Shown here one piece after another: positions 50,024 through 59,876 of a stretch of DNA of 64,000 bases. The translations under genes were made by a program, and so were the position numbers. The notes beneath the pieces are model-generated. The model saw nothing but the letters and a program-made list of their open reading frames with translations, searched no databases and was not told the origin of the DNA. Positions within the stretch are counted from its first letter, which is position 1, and every line of letters starts with the position of its first letter. Source of the stretch: Methylobacterium sp. WSM2598 (GTDB lineage: Bacteria; Pseudomonadota; Alphaproteobacteria; Rhizobiales; Beijerinckiaceae); NCBI RefSeq assembly GCF_000379105.1, contig NZ_KB900609.1, positions 6,715,605-6,779,604 on the forward strand, given 5' to 3'.

Positions 50024-51409
50024 TCACGGCTGATGCGGCCTCGCCAGCCCCTCCGCCTCCGCCCGCGCGGCGGGCCGCACCGGCGCGGCGGGCTGCGCCT
50101 GCGCGGCGGATTGCGCCTGCGCGGCGGATTGCGCCTGCGCGGAGAGCCGCGCCCGGGAGGATTCGGCCCGGGCGATCGCCTCGGCGACGAGGGCCGGATT
50201 CGCCCGCAGACTGCCGAGTTCGACCGCCGACATGGCGAGGAGCACCGGCGCGAGGCGGGCAGTCGCGCTCCCCTGCGCGTCGAACAGGCCGAGATCGTCG
50301 CCGGCCCCGAGCCCGACGCTCTCGGCGATCCGGCGCGCGTAGGCCTGGATGCGCGCCTCGTCGGAGCCGCACAGGGGGGCGGGCGGGCGCAGCGCCGGAG
50401 GCAGGGCGGCGACCGAGGAGAGCGAGGTCAGGGAGGGCAGAGCGGCCGCCTCGGCGAGGAGCCGGTCCCCGTCGAGGAGGCGGGCGGGCGTCACCGGGGC
50501 GGCGGGCTCCGGGGCCGCGCCGATGCCGGTGGCGATCGTCGGCACCGAGGCGGCCGGCCGGGGCGGGTTCGGCCGGACGGGAGGGCGCGTCCGGCCCCCG
50601 AGCCGGGCGAGCGCCGACCAGGGCTGGATCCGCAGGGCCGGGCCGCCCGGCGCGGCCCGCGCGACGGCGCCGGGCGGCAGACCCGGCGCGGCCCGCGCGA
50701 CGGCGCGCGCGACGGCGCGGGGCGCCGCGCGCGGCGCCGGGCGCGCGAGGCCGCCGCGGCCGTGGCGGGCGAGGAACCGCGCCCGCAGCGTGCGGCCGAT
50801 CCCCCGCGGCGCCAGGGCCGTCAGCGCGGGCGAGGCCGGGATGGCCGCCGCCTGGACCGCCGCGGGGCGCCGCGCGGCCCCGCCTCCGGCCGGGCCGGGA
50901 GGCCGGGCGAGCGCGGCCGCGGGCGCGGCGCACTCGGCCGGGGCCCAGCGCCGCACGATCGCCAGGGCCGAGCGGCGGCCGAGCACCGTGTAGTAGCGCC
51001 TCAGCAGCGCGACCGCGGCGTCGGCCCCCTGCTCGGCCGAGGCGAAGCCCGTGTGGCCCTCCGCGTCGGCGCCGATTTCGCCGTCCCAGCCGGCGCGCTT
51101 GATGCACCAGTAATTGTTGAGCTTGACGCAGCGCGCCACGAAGGCGGGATCGGCCGGCGCCGCGAAGGCCACCAGGGCGAGGGAGAGCGGGCGCAGCGAG
51201 AAGCGGGCCTCCTCGCGCCAGTTCGACACCGCGCGGGCCTCGGGCCGGTAGAGGGCCGGCCCCGCCTCGGGCACGGCCAGGGCGGTGCGGGCGAGCGCGA
51301 GCCGGCCGGCGGCGTCCGCCGCCGCCAGCCCCTCGCGGGCGAGCGCGGCGGCCCGGTCCGCGCCGGGGCCCAGCGCAGTCGCGAGGGCGAGCAGCGGCAG
51401 GAGGATCAC
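50024..51409 (-). CDS. Exported Ala/Pro-rich hypothetical protein (461 aa)
   Basis: Starts at GTG 51409. A short hydrophobic N terminus (ILLPLLALATALGPGADRAA) may be a signal sequence. The most ordered part is residues about 55-150: FSLRPLSLALVAFAAPADPA, RCVKLNNYWCIKRAGWDGEI, GADAEGHTGFASAEQGADAA. This reads like a domain found in exported proteins with lysozyme/transglycosylase context, but I cannot confirm it. The remainder is low-complexity Ala/Pro/Arg with internal repeats (for example AQAQSAAQAQSAAQAQ near the end, encoded by an 18-bp repeat around 50090-50150). No function proposed. Confidence 0.68.
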   Translation of the reverse strand: MILLPLLALATALGPGADRAAALAREGLAAADAAGRLALARTALAVPEAGPALYRPEARAVSNWREEARFSLRPLSLALVAFAAPADPAFVARCVKLNNYWCIKRAGWDGEIGADAEGHTGFASAEQGADAAVALLRRYYTVLGRRSALAIVRRWAPAECAAPAAALARPPGPAGGGAARRPAAVQAAAIPASPALTALAPRGIGRTLRARFLARHGRGGLARPAPRAAPRAVARAVARAAPGLPPGAVARAAPGGPALRIQPWSALARLGGRTRPPVRPNPPRPAASVPTIATGIGAAPEPAAPVTPARLLDGDRLLAEAAALPSLTSLSSVAALPPALRPPAPLCGSDEARIQAYARRIAESVGLGAGDDLGLFDAQGSATARLAPVLLAMSAVELGSLRANPALVAEAIARAESSRARLSAQAQSAAQAQSAAQAQPAAPVRPAARAEAEGLARPHQP

Positions 51410-51677
51410 GGCGCGCTCAGGACGGCTCGGTCGCCGCGGCGGCTGGCGTCATCGGGCGGGCCTCCCTTCCCTCTGCATCATTCGCCGAAGCGGCCACCGG
51501 CTTGGCGGCAAAATGATGCGAAACCAACAGTCCAAGCAGAATTGCGCCGTGCCATTCCGCTTAAGGTCACCGGTCGGGGCTCGGGCGGCGCCGCGCTCGC
51601 GCGGGAGACGGCCTCCCGCGCGTGCGTTCCGGCGCGCCCGAACCCGCCGCTCGGAAACGGCCGAGCCGGGCTTCGGT
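51410..51677. other. Intergenic, no gene seen
   Basis: A 268-base gap between two minus-strand genes. It includes an AT-richer segment (GGCGGCAAAATGATGCGAAA, CCAACAGTCCAAGCAGAATT) that could hold the promoter of the downstream hypothetical gene. No RNA or repeat recognised. Confidence 0.4.
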
Positions 51678-52202
51678 TCAGTCGTCCTCGCCCGCGCCGA
51701 GCGCCTTGGGGGTGATGAAGCGCTCCAGCGTGCCGCTGTGCGGCGCCACCTCCGCCCAGGCCCCGACCGCGAGGTCGATCACCGCCACGGCGGCGGTCGG
51801 GAATTTCCGCGACAGCGCCCGCAACCCGTCGCGGTCCTCGTCCGCGAGCAGCAGCTGGCCGAATTCCTGCAGGCCGGGATTGTGCCCGAGGAGGAGCAGC
51901 GTCGCGACCGCGTCGTCGGCGCCCCGCACCACGTCGAGCAGGCGCTTGGCCGAGGCCTCGTAGAGGGCCGGCACGGTCTCCTGCGCGGCGCCCGGCAGGG
52001 CCGGCGCCACCAGGCTCCAGGTCTCCTGCGTGCGCCGCGCGGGCGAGACCAGGGCGTGGTCGGGCCGCAGGCCCTCCTCGGCGAGGTAGGCGGCCATGCG
52101 CGGCGCCGCCTCGCGCCCCCGGCGGCTGAGCGGCCGGTCGCTGTCGGGGACGCCGTCGGGCCAGTCCGACTTGGCGTGGCGCAGCAGGATCAGGCGGCGC
52201 AT
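51678..52202 (-). CDS. SixA-type histidine phosphatase
   Basis: 174-residue member of the phosphoglycerate-mutase-like histidine phosphatase superfamily. The catalytic motif is LILLRHAKSDWPDGVPDSDR (RHG/RHA), with the second active-site segment SPARRTQETWSLVAPAL and the distal LLLGHNPGLQEFGQLL. SixA removes phosphate from phosphohistidine of HPt or PTS proteins. It lies 13 bases after moxR and is probably co-transcribed with it. Confidence 0.92.
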   Translation of the reverse strand: MRRLILLRHAKSDWPDGVPDSDRPLSRRGREAAPRMAAYLAEEGLRPDHALVSPARRTQETWSLVAPALPGAAQETVPALYEASAKRLLDVVRGADDAVATLLLLGHNPGLQEFGQLLLADEDRDGLRALSRKFPTAAVAVIDLAVGAWAEVAPHSGTLERFITPKALGAGEDD

Positions 52203-52215
52203 GGCTTTGCCTCCG

Positions 52216-53061
<846 letters not shown>

Positions 53062-53297
53062 CGGCCCTCACATCCTGCTCTCGGAGCAGAACATCTAAGC
53101 GATGCCTCTGGGAACCGCGAGTCGGGACCGGGGCGGAGGCGCCGGCGGCCCGGGGGCAGGGATCGAGGAGGAGACGGGCACCCCCGGGCCGCCGGCTTCG
53201 CACCGCGCGGCGGGGAGCCGGCGGCGCGACGCGGGATCATAGGGTGGTCGCGCCGGCCTCACCTCCACATAGGTTAGTGCAGCAACCTCCCCGCATT
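53062..53297. promoter_or_regulatory. Upstream region of moxR
   Basis: Probable promoter region of moxR-sixA. GC-rich with an AT-richer stretch near 53270-53300 (ATAGGTTAGTGCAGCAACC, CCGCATTTACATGAATCAGG). No gene seen. Confidence 0.4.
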
Positions 53298-53309
53298 TAC
53301 ATGAATCAG

Positions 53310-53420
53310 GATCGAAAAAAAGGGCCGCGCCTCACCGGCACGGCCCAGTATTCGGAGGAGATCCGCAGAGGAGCCAAGACGCCACACACTGCCTGTTGCC
53401 AACACATCGGTTCTCGGGTT
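53310..53420 (-). ncRNA. Possible small RNA ending in an orphan terminator
   Basis: A strong minus-strand intrinsic terminator at 53315-53346 has no minus-strand protein gene in front of it: the next gene upstream on that side (53707) runs the other way. The preceding 70-80 bases, read on the minus strand, contain GGCTCCTCT and ATCTCCTCCG, pyrimidine-rich motifs able to pair with Shine-Dalgarno sequences. A short transcript of 80-120 nt is therefore plausible. The 5' end, promoter and family are unknown; the open frame across it runs through the terminator and looks spurious. Confidence 0.4.
53315..53346 (-). terminator. Strong Rho-independent terminator (minus strand)
   Basis: GGGCCG/CGGCCC six-pair stem (53341-53346 with 53322-53327), extended by an inner GCC/GGC pairing, followed on the minus strand by seven T (A run at 53315-53321). 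No T-run exists on the plus strand. Confidence 0.82.
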
Positions 53421-53706
53421 GTTCCCGGAGCGACTGGGAATTCCCGGGTGCCGCCGGGCCGTGCGGCGGCGCGGCGGCGGAACGCCCGGCCGGCAAGGTC
53501 TCGGCCATCATCGGCGGCGGCGGAGGCCGCGTCCGACCCCCGCCGCAGGCATATCCCGAGCGCTCGACTGATTTGTGCACCTTTCACGATCGCGTAGCGC
53601 CACGCTGAAACCAACCTCGCCCGGCCTCATTGCCCTTTCGTGGGGCTCATAACCTGCGATAGCGGCGGTTCGGGAGGCCGGTGCGGCCCCCGCAAGAGGG
53701 TTTGAC
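53421..53706. other. Intergenic before the response regulator
   Basis: About 290 bases of GC-rich DNA. It contains a CCCGGGAATTCCCAG palindromic patch (about 53435-53450 on the complementary strand) and the response-regulator ribosome site AGAGGG just before 53707. No gene recognised. Confidence 0.4.
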
Positions 53707-54294
53707 ATGCGTCGTGCGGACACGGTGTTCCAACCTGCCCAAACCAGTTCGGAGGCGGCCGTGGCGCACGGCGTCGGGCGCGGCCTGCAGGACCTGTTCG
53801 GGGCGCCCATGCAGGAGGCGCTGCCGGAGCGCCTGCGCGACCTCGTGGCGCTGCTGGTCGCCCGCGACGCGGTCGGCCGGCGCGAGGAGGGACGGCGCGG
53901 GCCGGCCGGCGAGCCGACGCAGCTCGTCCTGGTGGTGGAGGACGACCCGGCCGTGCGCGACCTCGCGGTGACGCTGCTGCGGGACACGGTGCTCGACGTC
54001 GCCGCCTGCGGCAGCGGCGAGGAGGCGGTGGCCCTCCTCAAGCAGCGCGGCACCGAGGTCGCCATGGTGTTCACGGACGTGCGGCTGCCGGGCGGGATGG
54101 ACGGGATCGCCCTCGCCCGTGCGGTGAGCCAGCTCTGGCCGGGCGTGCGGGTCGTCGTCACGTCGGGCTTCGCGGATGCGCGGATCGCCGGCCTGCCGCA
54201 GGGCGCCGTCTACATGCCCAAGCCCTGGCGCGCCCTCGACGTGCTCGCCCAGGTCGACCACGCCGTGCGCCACCCGGACCCGCCGGTGGCCTGA
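53707..54294 (+). CDS. Single-domain response regulator with N-terminal extension
   Basis: 195 residues. The receiver domain covers about 75-190: LVLVVEDDPAVRDLAVTLLR (acidic pair DD), phosphoacceptor Asp in VAMVFTDVRLPGGMDGIALA, Thr/Ser in VVVTSGFADARI, and Lys in AVYMPKPWRALDVLAQ. The first 70 residues are a helical extension (GLQDLFGAPMQEALPERLRD, LVALLVARDAVGRREEG) not seen in CheY-like proteins. No output domain. The GFADAR and MPKPWR signatures are those of receivers paired with HWE/hybrid kinases, such as the kinase encoded convergently nearby. Confidence 0.9.
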   Translation: MRRADTVFQPAQTSSEAAVAHGVGRGLQDLFGAPMQEALPERLRDLVALLVARDAVGRREEGRRGPAGEPTQLVLVVEDDPAVRDLAVTLLRDTVLDVAACGSGEEAVALLKQRGTEVAMVFTDVRLPGGMDGIALARAVSQLWPGVRVVVTSGFADARIAGLPQGAVYMPKPWRALDVLAQVDHAVRHPDPPVA

Positions 54295-54307
54295 GCCGAA
54301 CCGCCCG

Positions 54308-54450
54308 CTGCGAGGCCGCTCATGCGGACGGCCCAGGCTGCCGACGCGTCGGGCCGCGGATCCTCTCGGCATGTCGACACACGCCGATGGCGTGACGCGG
54401 CATCGCGAACGGAACCACCGATCATCGGACATGATCGTCGGTCTTGAACT
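54308..54450 (-). repeat. Dispersed repeat family 2, locus after the response regulator
   Basis: On the plus strand: GACGGCCCAGGCTGCCGACG, GTCGACACACGCCGATGGCG, TGACGCGGCATCGCGAACGG, AACCACCGATCATCGGACAT. It shares the GTGACGCGGCATCG core with 34421-34545 and the GGCTGCCGACGCG ... CACGCCGATGGC segment with 28362-28482. Confidence 0.78.
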
Positions 54451-54554
54451 CTCGTCCCCGCGTCATCTTGCGGCCGAACCGGCATCCGCTTCGTCGGACC
54501 GTGCGACCGCCGCAGGATGCCGAGGCGCCGGCCGGCGAGGACGCGCAGGATCAA

Positions 54555-54669
54555 TCCGACATCCGGCGGATTGCGTCGCCATCTCCCATTTCGGCCATGC
54601 GGATCTCGGCCTCGCTCAGGCGCCGCGCGGGCTCGTCATACCCGGACGTGATCGTCCGGACAGCGCATC
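54555..54669 (-). repeat. Modular extragenic repeat, family 1, locus G
   Basis: Reverse copy. Hairpin arms CCGACATCCG and CGGATCTCGG (one mismatch) around the complement of the GGGAGATGGCG loop, then the linker complement CCTCGCTCAGGCGCCGCGCG, then the CCGGACGTGATCGTCCGG palindrome (54642-54659). It ends at the stop codon of the kinase gene (54668-54670). Confidence 0.92.
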
Positions 54670-57600
54670 ACTCCCGCTCGCGCTGGACCAGGATCCGGTC
54701 GTTGGCGGGGAGCACGATGTGGCACTGCATCCCCTCGGGCCGGAAGCTCAGGGCGGCGCTGCCGCCGAGCTCGTAGGACAGGGTGCGCTCGATCAGCTCG
54801 GTGCCGAAGCCGCGCCGCGACGGCGGATCCCCCGAGAGCGTCACCCCGGTCTCGATCCAGGCGAGCGTCAGCAGGGGCTCGGGCGCGGACCGGTCCTCGA
54901 TCCGCCACGTCACCGTCACCCGCCCGCTCGGGGCCGTCAGCGCCCCGTGCTTGACCGCGTTGGTGGCGAGTTCGTGGATGGCGAGGGCCAGGGTCTCGGC
55001 GGCCTTGGGGCGCAGGCGCACCGGCGGGCCCTCGATCCGGCGCACCTGCTCGCCCTCGTGCGCCGCGTGGGCCAGGAGTTCGTGGCTGACGAGCTGCTCC
55101 AGGTCGATGCCCGCGGCCGGGTCGCGGGTGACCGCGGACTGGACGCGCGCGAAGGCGTCGATGCGCCCCTCCAGGTGGGCGGCGTAATCCTCCACGGTGT
55201 CGCTCGACAGGGCTGTGCGCCGGACGACCGAGCGCATCACCGCCAGCGTGTTGCGCACCCGGTGCTGCAATTCGGCGAGCAGGAGCTTGGCCTGCCCCTC
55301 GCTGGCGCGCAGGGCCTCCTCGGCCCGCAGGCGGGCCGTGATGTCCACGAAGGTGACGACGACCCCGGCGATGAAGTTGTCGACGCTGCGGTAGGGCAGC
55401 ACCCGCACCATGTAGCGCGCGCCCGTGGCCGGGTTGACGATCTCCCGCTCGACGGTGCCGAGCGTGCGCAGCACCCGCCGCGCATCCTCCTGCAGCTCGT
55501 CGTAGGCGACCCGCGGCTTGATGTGGGCGATCGGCCGGCCGACATCCGACTCGACGAGGTGGAACACCTCCGACACGGCCGGTGTCGAGTTCGTCACCCG
55601 CAGGTCGTTGTCGAGGAAGACCGTGGCGATCTGCGTGCTCTCCAGGAAGTTCTTGAGGTCGCTGGTCGCCCGCGTCAGCTCGTTGACGCGATGGCCGAGC
55701 TCGCCGTTGACGGTGGTGAGCTCCTCGTTGACCGACTGGAGCTCCTCCTTGGAGGTCTCGAGCTCCTCGTTGGCGCTCTGAAGCTCCTCGTTGAGGGATT
55801 GGTACTCCTCGTTGGAGGATTTCAGCTCCTCGTTCGTGCTCTCGAGCTCCTCGATCGTGGCCTGGAGCCGGTCCTTGGTGGTGCGCAGCTCCGCCTCGAG
55901 GCGCTGGGCGTGCTCGGTCTGGGCGGAGGGAGCGGGGGCGCCGTCCTCGTCGCTCGCCAGCATCGCCCCGTCCTTGAACAGCACGACGAAGCTGAGGCCC
56001 GCGCCCGGCGCCTCCTGGACCGGCTCGACCACGAGGTCGACCACCAGCCGGTGCCCGTTCAGCCCGATGCGCAGCCCGTCGAGCTGCACGGTCGCGCCGT
56101 GCTCGGCCGCCCGGGTCAGGGCGGCGCGCAGGTCGAGGCGCAGGTCCGGGTGCACGAGCTGCAGCAGGTTGAGGCTCGCCGCGCCCCCGGCCGGGTCGAT
56201 GTAGCGGCCGGTCCGCCCGGAGAAGTGCAGGACCGTGTAGCTCTCGTCCACGATGACGTAGGCGGGGGCGAAGCGCTCGGCGAAGCGCTCGGCCCGGCGC
56301 GTCAGCGTCGCCTCGGCCGCGCGGGGCCGCTCGGGGGGCACGGCGGACGCCGTCACGCGGCGGTCGACCGCCGCGAAGGGGAAGTCCGGCAGCGTGCGCG
56401 TGCCGGTCTCCAGCCGCCGGAAGATCCGCGAGCGGCCCTCGATCGGGGCGAACAGCCCCGTGTGCCGCGAGACGTTCTCGGAATTGCCCAGGAACAGGAA
56501 ACCGCCCGGCCGCAGGGCGAAGTGGAACAGCGGGACGACCCGGCTCTGCAGCTCCGCGTCGAGGTAGATCAGCAGGTTGCGGCAGGAGATGAGGTCGAGG
56601 CGCGAGAAGGGCGCGTCCTTGATGATGCTGTGCTGGGAGAAGATGCACATCTCCCGCACTTCCTTAACGACGCAGTAGGTGTCGCCCTCCCTGACGAACC
56701 AGCGGGCGAGGCGCTCGGGCGACATCTCGGCGGCGATGTCGTCGGCGTAGCGGCCCGCCCGCGCGGCGGCCAGCGCCCGTCCGTCGAGGTCGGTGGCGAA
56801 GATCTGGATCTGCGGCACCTCGTCCCGGTCGGCCAGCTGCTCGCGCAGCAGGATCGCGATCGAGTAGGCCTCCTCGCCGGTCGAGCAGCCGATCACCCAG
56901 ACCCGCAGCTGGTCGCTGCGGCGCTTGCCCGAGAACAGGGCCGGGACGACCTCGCGCTCCAGCAGGTCGAACTCGCCCGGGTCGCGGAAGAACTGCGTCA
57001 CCCCGATCAGCAGGTCGTTGAACAGGCCCTGCGCCTCGTCCGGCTTGGCGCGCAGGATCTCCACGTAGGCGGCGAGGCTGTCGGCCTGCATGACCTGCAT
57101 GCGCCGCTGCACCCGGCGCAGGAAGGTGCCGGGCTTGTAGCCGTGGAAGTCGTGCCCGGTCTTGTTGCGCAGGATGGTGGCGACCGCGGTGAGCGCGCCC
57201 GCGATCTCCTCCCCGGGGGGCGCGCCCTCGGGCATCGCCTCGTCCTCGCGCAGGAGCTGCGCCGCGTAGGCCCTGAGGCGGTCGGCGAGGTCGTCGAGGG
57301 GCAGGATCGCGTCCGCGAGCGCGGCCGGGCTGTTGCTGGCCGCAAGGTCGTCGGCCCGCGCCTCGGCGGTCTCCTCGGCCAGGGCGAGGCCGCCCGCTTC
57401 CTTGATCATCTTGACGCCGAGCGTGCCGTCGCCGTCCGTCCCGGCGAGCGCCACCACCACGGCGCGCCGGTTCTCCTCGCGGGCGAGGGACACGAGCAGG
57501 CTGTCGATCACGCCGCGCTCCCCGGGCGCCTGCTCGGCCGGGCGGGTCCGGAAGCGACCGCGCTCGATCGTGGCGATCGCGCCCGGGGCCGGGAGGTAGA

Positions 57601-57853
57601 GGCGGCCCCCCGCCAGGGGGAGCCCGTCCTCGACCGCCGTCAGGCCGCGCCCGGACAGGCCGAGGGCGAGGCGCAGCCGCGCCTCGTCCAGGATCTCGCG
57701 ATGCTGCAGGATGAGGATCGTCGCCACCTGCGCGCTCGGCAGCGGGCCGGCGAGGAGCCGTTCGAGGGAGGCCGGGCTCGCCGCGGAGGCGCTGACCGCC
57801 AGGACGACACCGACCGGATCGTCGGCCCCGGAAGCGATCGTGTCAGCCTCCAT
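54668..57853 (-). CDS. CheB-CheR-PAS-histidine kinase fusion chemosensor
   Basis: 1061 residues. A CheB methylesterase domain (about 14-200) keeps a Ser-His-Asp set (VSASAAS Ser23, LQHRE His51, GTDGDGT Asp142), although the usual GAS(T/A)GG loop is altered. A CheR methyltransferase domain follows (about 215-480) with the SAM motif VWVIGCSTGEEAYSIAILL. A PAS-like region (about 525-640) precedes a long Glu/Asn-rich coiled coil of heptads (IEELESTNEELKSSNEEYQS, about 655-725). A PAS domain (about 735-840) comes next. The HWE/HisKA_2 kinase has phospho-His in LLLAELQHRVRNTLAVMRS (about 864) and the ATP-binding NAVKHGAL. It probably couples adaptation enzymes to phosphorylation of nearby single-domain receivers. 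Confidence 0.95.
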   Translation of the reverse strand: MEADTIASGADDPVGVVLAVSASAASPASLERLLAGPLPSAQVATILILQHREILDEARLRLALGLSGRGLTAVEDGLPLAGGRLYLPAPGAIATIERGRFRTRPAEQAPGERGVIDSLLVSLAREENRRAVVVALAGTDGDGTLGVKMIKEAGGLALAEETAEARADDLAASNSPAALADAILPLDDLADRLRAYAAQLLREDEAMPEGAPPGEEIAGALTAVATILRNKTGHDFHGYKPGTFLRRVQRRMQVMQADSLAAYVEILRAKPDEAQGLFNDLLIGVTQFFRDPGEFDLLEREVVPALFSGKRRSDQLRVWVIGCSTGEEAYSIAILLREQLADRDEVPQIQIFATDLDGRALAAARAGRYADDIAAEMSPERLARWFVREGDTYCVVKEVREMCIFSQHSIIKDAPFSRLDLISCRNLLIYLDAELQSRVVPLFHFALRPGGFLFLGNSENVSRHTGLFAPIEGRSRIFRRLETGTRTLPDFPFAAVDRRVTASAVPPERPRAAEATLTRRAERFAERFAPAYVIVDESYTVLHFSGRTGRYIDPAGGAASLNLLQLVHPDLRLDLRAALTRAAEHGATVQLDGLRIGLNGHRLVVDLVVEPVQEAPGAGLSFVVLFKDGAMLASDEDGAPAPSAQTEHAQRLEAELRTTKDRLQATIEELESTNEELKSSNEEYQSLNEELQSANEELETSKEELQSVNEELTTVNGELGHRVNELTRATSDLKNFLESTQIATVFLDNDLRVTNSTPAVSEVFHLVESDVGRPIAHIKPRVAYDELQEDARRVLRTLGTVEREIVNPATGARYMVRVLPYRSVDNFIAGVVVTFVDITARLRAEEALRASEGQAKLLLAELQHRVRNTLAVMRSVVRRTALSSDTVEDYAAHLEGRIDAFARVQSAVTRDPAAGIDLEQLVSHELLAHAAHEGEQVRRIEGPPVRLRPKAAETLALAIHELATNAVKHGALTAPSGRVTVTWRIEDRSAPEPLLTLAWIETGVTLSGDPPSRRGFGTELIERTLSYELGGSAALSFRPEGMQCHIVLPANDRILVQRERE

Positions 57854-57946
57854 GATCTCTCCCGCTGCCTCCCGTGGCGCGCCGCCGGCCCGGCGCGCCG
57901 CTGCCGTCCCTGGTGCGAAACGCGCTTCCGCCGGCCGGGCGGGAGA

Positions 57947-58975
57947 TTAGCCCGCCTCGCCGTTCCCGTCTCCGGGATCGGCGGCGCCGGGCTGCGGCAT
58001 CGCGCTCAGAATCGCCCGCCGGATCGTCTCCCCGTAGCCGCGATACTCCGCGGCGCGCGCCTCGTACATCTCGGCCACGGCGCGACGGCCGGACCGGCGT
58101 CCGTCCTCGGCCATCCGGGCCACGAGGTCGGCCCGCTCCTCGACGATGCGCAGGGCCACCCGCATCGCCTCGTCGACCGCCGCCTCCTGCTCCTTGGCGA
58201 GGGCCTCGGCGGTGAGCGCGTGGCCGACCTGGCAGCGGAAGCGCACGGGCTTGCTGCCGCGCACCTCCGACAGCACGCCGCAGCAATGCGGGCAGGTCAG
58301 GGGGGCCGGGTCGGCGATCTGGCGCAGCACGCCGCTGCCCACCCGCTCGCCCGCCGCGATGTCGACCTCGATGCGGATCTCCGGCGGCACCGGCAGGCGC
58401 GGGCCGGGCGTCTCCCGGGCGAGATCCGACAGCACGTCGCCGAGCCGCGCGCCCGGCACCGCGAGGTCGACCGCCGCCGCCGCGAGGGCGGCGAGCGGCA
58501 TCTCGTCGGCGACCGCGTCGGCCGGGTCCTGGACCAGGGCGAGGCCGCCGCAGGCCTTGATCGCGTCGAGCCCCGCGGCGCCGTCGTTCAGGAGCCCGCT
58601 CAGCACGACGCCGATCACCCGCGGCCCGTAGGCGATCGCCGCGGAGCGGAAGAGCGGGTCGATGGCCGGCCGCACCATGTTCTCGCGCGGGCCCCGGCCG
58701 AGGCGGATCACCCCGTCGACGAGGAGCAGGTGCCGGTCCGGGACGCCGAGATAGATGTGGCCGGGGCGGATCGCCATGCCGTCCTGCGCCGTCTCGACCG
58801 GCAGGCGGCTCGCCGCGGAGGTGACGGTGGCCAGGAGGCCGAGGCTGCGCGCCGGGATGTGCAGCACCACCAGGACGGCCGCCGGCAGGTCGGCCGGCAG
58901 CGCCCGCAGCAGGGCCTTGAGCGGGACGGTGGCGCCGGCCGAGCCCCCGATGACGATGATGTCGCGATTGGTCAC
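57947..58975 (-). CDS. Stand-alone CheB-like methylesterase with Cys-rich C-terminal domain
   Basis: 342 residues. The CheB catalytic domain lies at about 5-190: DIIVIGGSAGATVPLKALLR (Ser), VLVVLHIPARSLGLLATVTS (His), VIGVVLSGLLNDGAAGLDAI (Asp). There is no receiver domain. The C-terminal 140 residues carry LTCPHCCGVLSEVRGSKPVR and FRCQVGHALTAEALAKEQ, a small Cys-rich (zinc-ribbon-like) motif seen in CheB proteins of soil bacteria. A final helical segment ends the protein. It lies 93 bases upstream of the CheB-CheR-kinase gene on the same strand and is probably co-regulated. Confidence 0.93.
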   Translation of the reverse strand: MTNRDIIVIGGSAGATVPLKALLRALPADLPAAVLVVLHIPARSLGLLATVTSAASRLPVETAQDGMAIRPGHIYLGVPDRHLLLVDGVIRLGRGPRENMVRPAIDPLFRSAAIAYGPRVIGVVLSGLLNDGAAGLDAIKACGGLALVQDPADAVADEMPLAALAAAAVDLAVPGARLGDVLSDLARETPGPRLPVPPEIRIEVDIAAGERVGSGVLRQIADPAPLTCPHCCGVLSEVRGSKPVRFRCQVGHALTAEALAKEQEAAVDEAMRVALRIVEERADLVARMAEDGRRSGRRAVAEMYEARAAEYRGYGETIRRAILSAMPQPGAADPGDGNGEAG

Positions 58976-59000
58976 GGGCGCTCCTGGCTGCGGGTCGCGG

Positions 59001-59744
59001 TCAGCTGTCGTTGGCGTCGAGCTCCTGGCCTTCGCAGTCGAGGTGGAGGTAGTTGGGGCTGAACAGGGCGGCGTCCTGCAGGGCCTCCAGGTCGGGGACC
59101 GTCAGGGTCTTGCCGCGCAGGATGACGAGGCCGCGGGCGCGCAGATCCTGCAGCGTGCGGTTGACGTGGACTGTGGAGAGCCCGGTGGCGTCGGCGAGTT
59201 CGGCCTGCGTCACCGGCAATTCGCAGCTCGTCCCGTCCGTGAGCCCGATGCCGCGCAGCCGGATGAACACCTCGCAGAGCAGGTGCGCCATCCGCTCCAG
59301 CGCGTCGCGCTGGCCGAGATTGGTGGTCCACTCGCGCTGGGTCGCTTCCTCGACCAGGGAGTACCACCACAGGGCGCGGCTGAGCCGGGGGAAATTGTCG
59401 GTCAGATCGAGGATCGTCTCGCGCGGGATCTCCACCACGGTCGCGGGCGAGAGGGTGCCCACCGAGTGGTCCATGTGCTTGAGGATGAACATGCGGATGT
59501 CGCAGAGGTCGCCCGGGAGCAGGAAGGCGGCGATCTGGCGCCGCCCGTCCTCCAGCACCTTGTAGCGGCAGGCCCAGCCGTCGAGGATGAGGTTGACCCG
59601 CCGCGGCGCCTCGCCCTCCCGGATAATGTCCTCGCGCGAGCTGAACCGGCGCAGCTTCCCCGACGCCGCGCGTTCGAGCGCCTGCTTGTCGTCGCTCGAC
59701 AGGCGGGTGAACTGCTCGAGCTTGCGGATCAGATAGGTCGGCAT
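59001..59744 (-). CDS. Crp/Fnr-family transcriptional regulator
   Basis: 247 residues. A cyclic-nucleotide-binding-like beta-roll (about 20-130; RRVNLILDGWACRYKVLEDG, RRQIAAFLLPGDLCDIRMFI) is joined to a winged helix domain (about 165-230; VTQAELADATGLSTVHVNRT, LQDLRARGLV). It lacks an Fe-S cysteine cluster, so it is not an oxygen-sensing FNR. Such regulators next to HWE kinases or receivers are frequent in Methylobacterium and rhizobia. It is divergent from the receiver gene at 59877, with an ATGCAT-C-ATGCAT palindrome between them, and upstream of the CheB-like genes on the same strand. Confidence 0.93.
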   Translation of the reverse strand: MPTYLIRKLEQFTRLSSDDKQALERAASGKLRRFSSREDIIREGEAPRRVNLILDGWACRYKVLEDGRRQIAAFLLPGDLCDIRMFILKHMDHSVGTLSPATVVEIPRETILDLTDNFPRLSRALWWYSLVEEATQREWTTNLGQRDALERMAHLLCEVFIRLRGIGLTDGTSCELPVTQAELADATGLSTVHVNRTLQDLRARGLVILRGKTLTVPDLEALQDAALFSPNYLHLDCEGQELDANDS

Positions 59745-59876
59745 CGCAGGCTCCCGTCCCTCGTCCGTTACAACGATTGGAGCGGACCGGGCTCACTCCA
59801 TGTTATTCGTCAGGGAGCCACGTTATGCATCATGCATCAATGGTTTTCCGACGCATGATCCGGAGTGGAGCCGCGC
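59745..59876. promoter_or_regulatory. Divergent region with ATGCATCATGCAT palindrome
   Basis: Shared upstream region of the Crp/Fnr gene and the receiver gene. It contains ATGCAT-C-ATGCAT (59825-59837), which reads the same on both strands, as well as CGTTACAACGATTGG. A likely operator for the Crp/Fnr protein or promoter elements. Confidence 0.5.
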
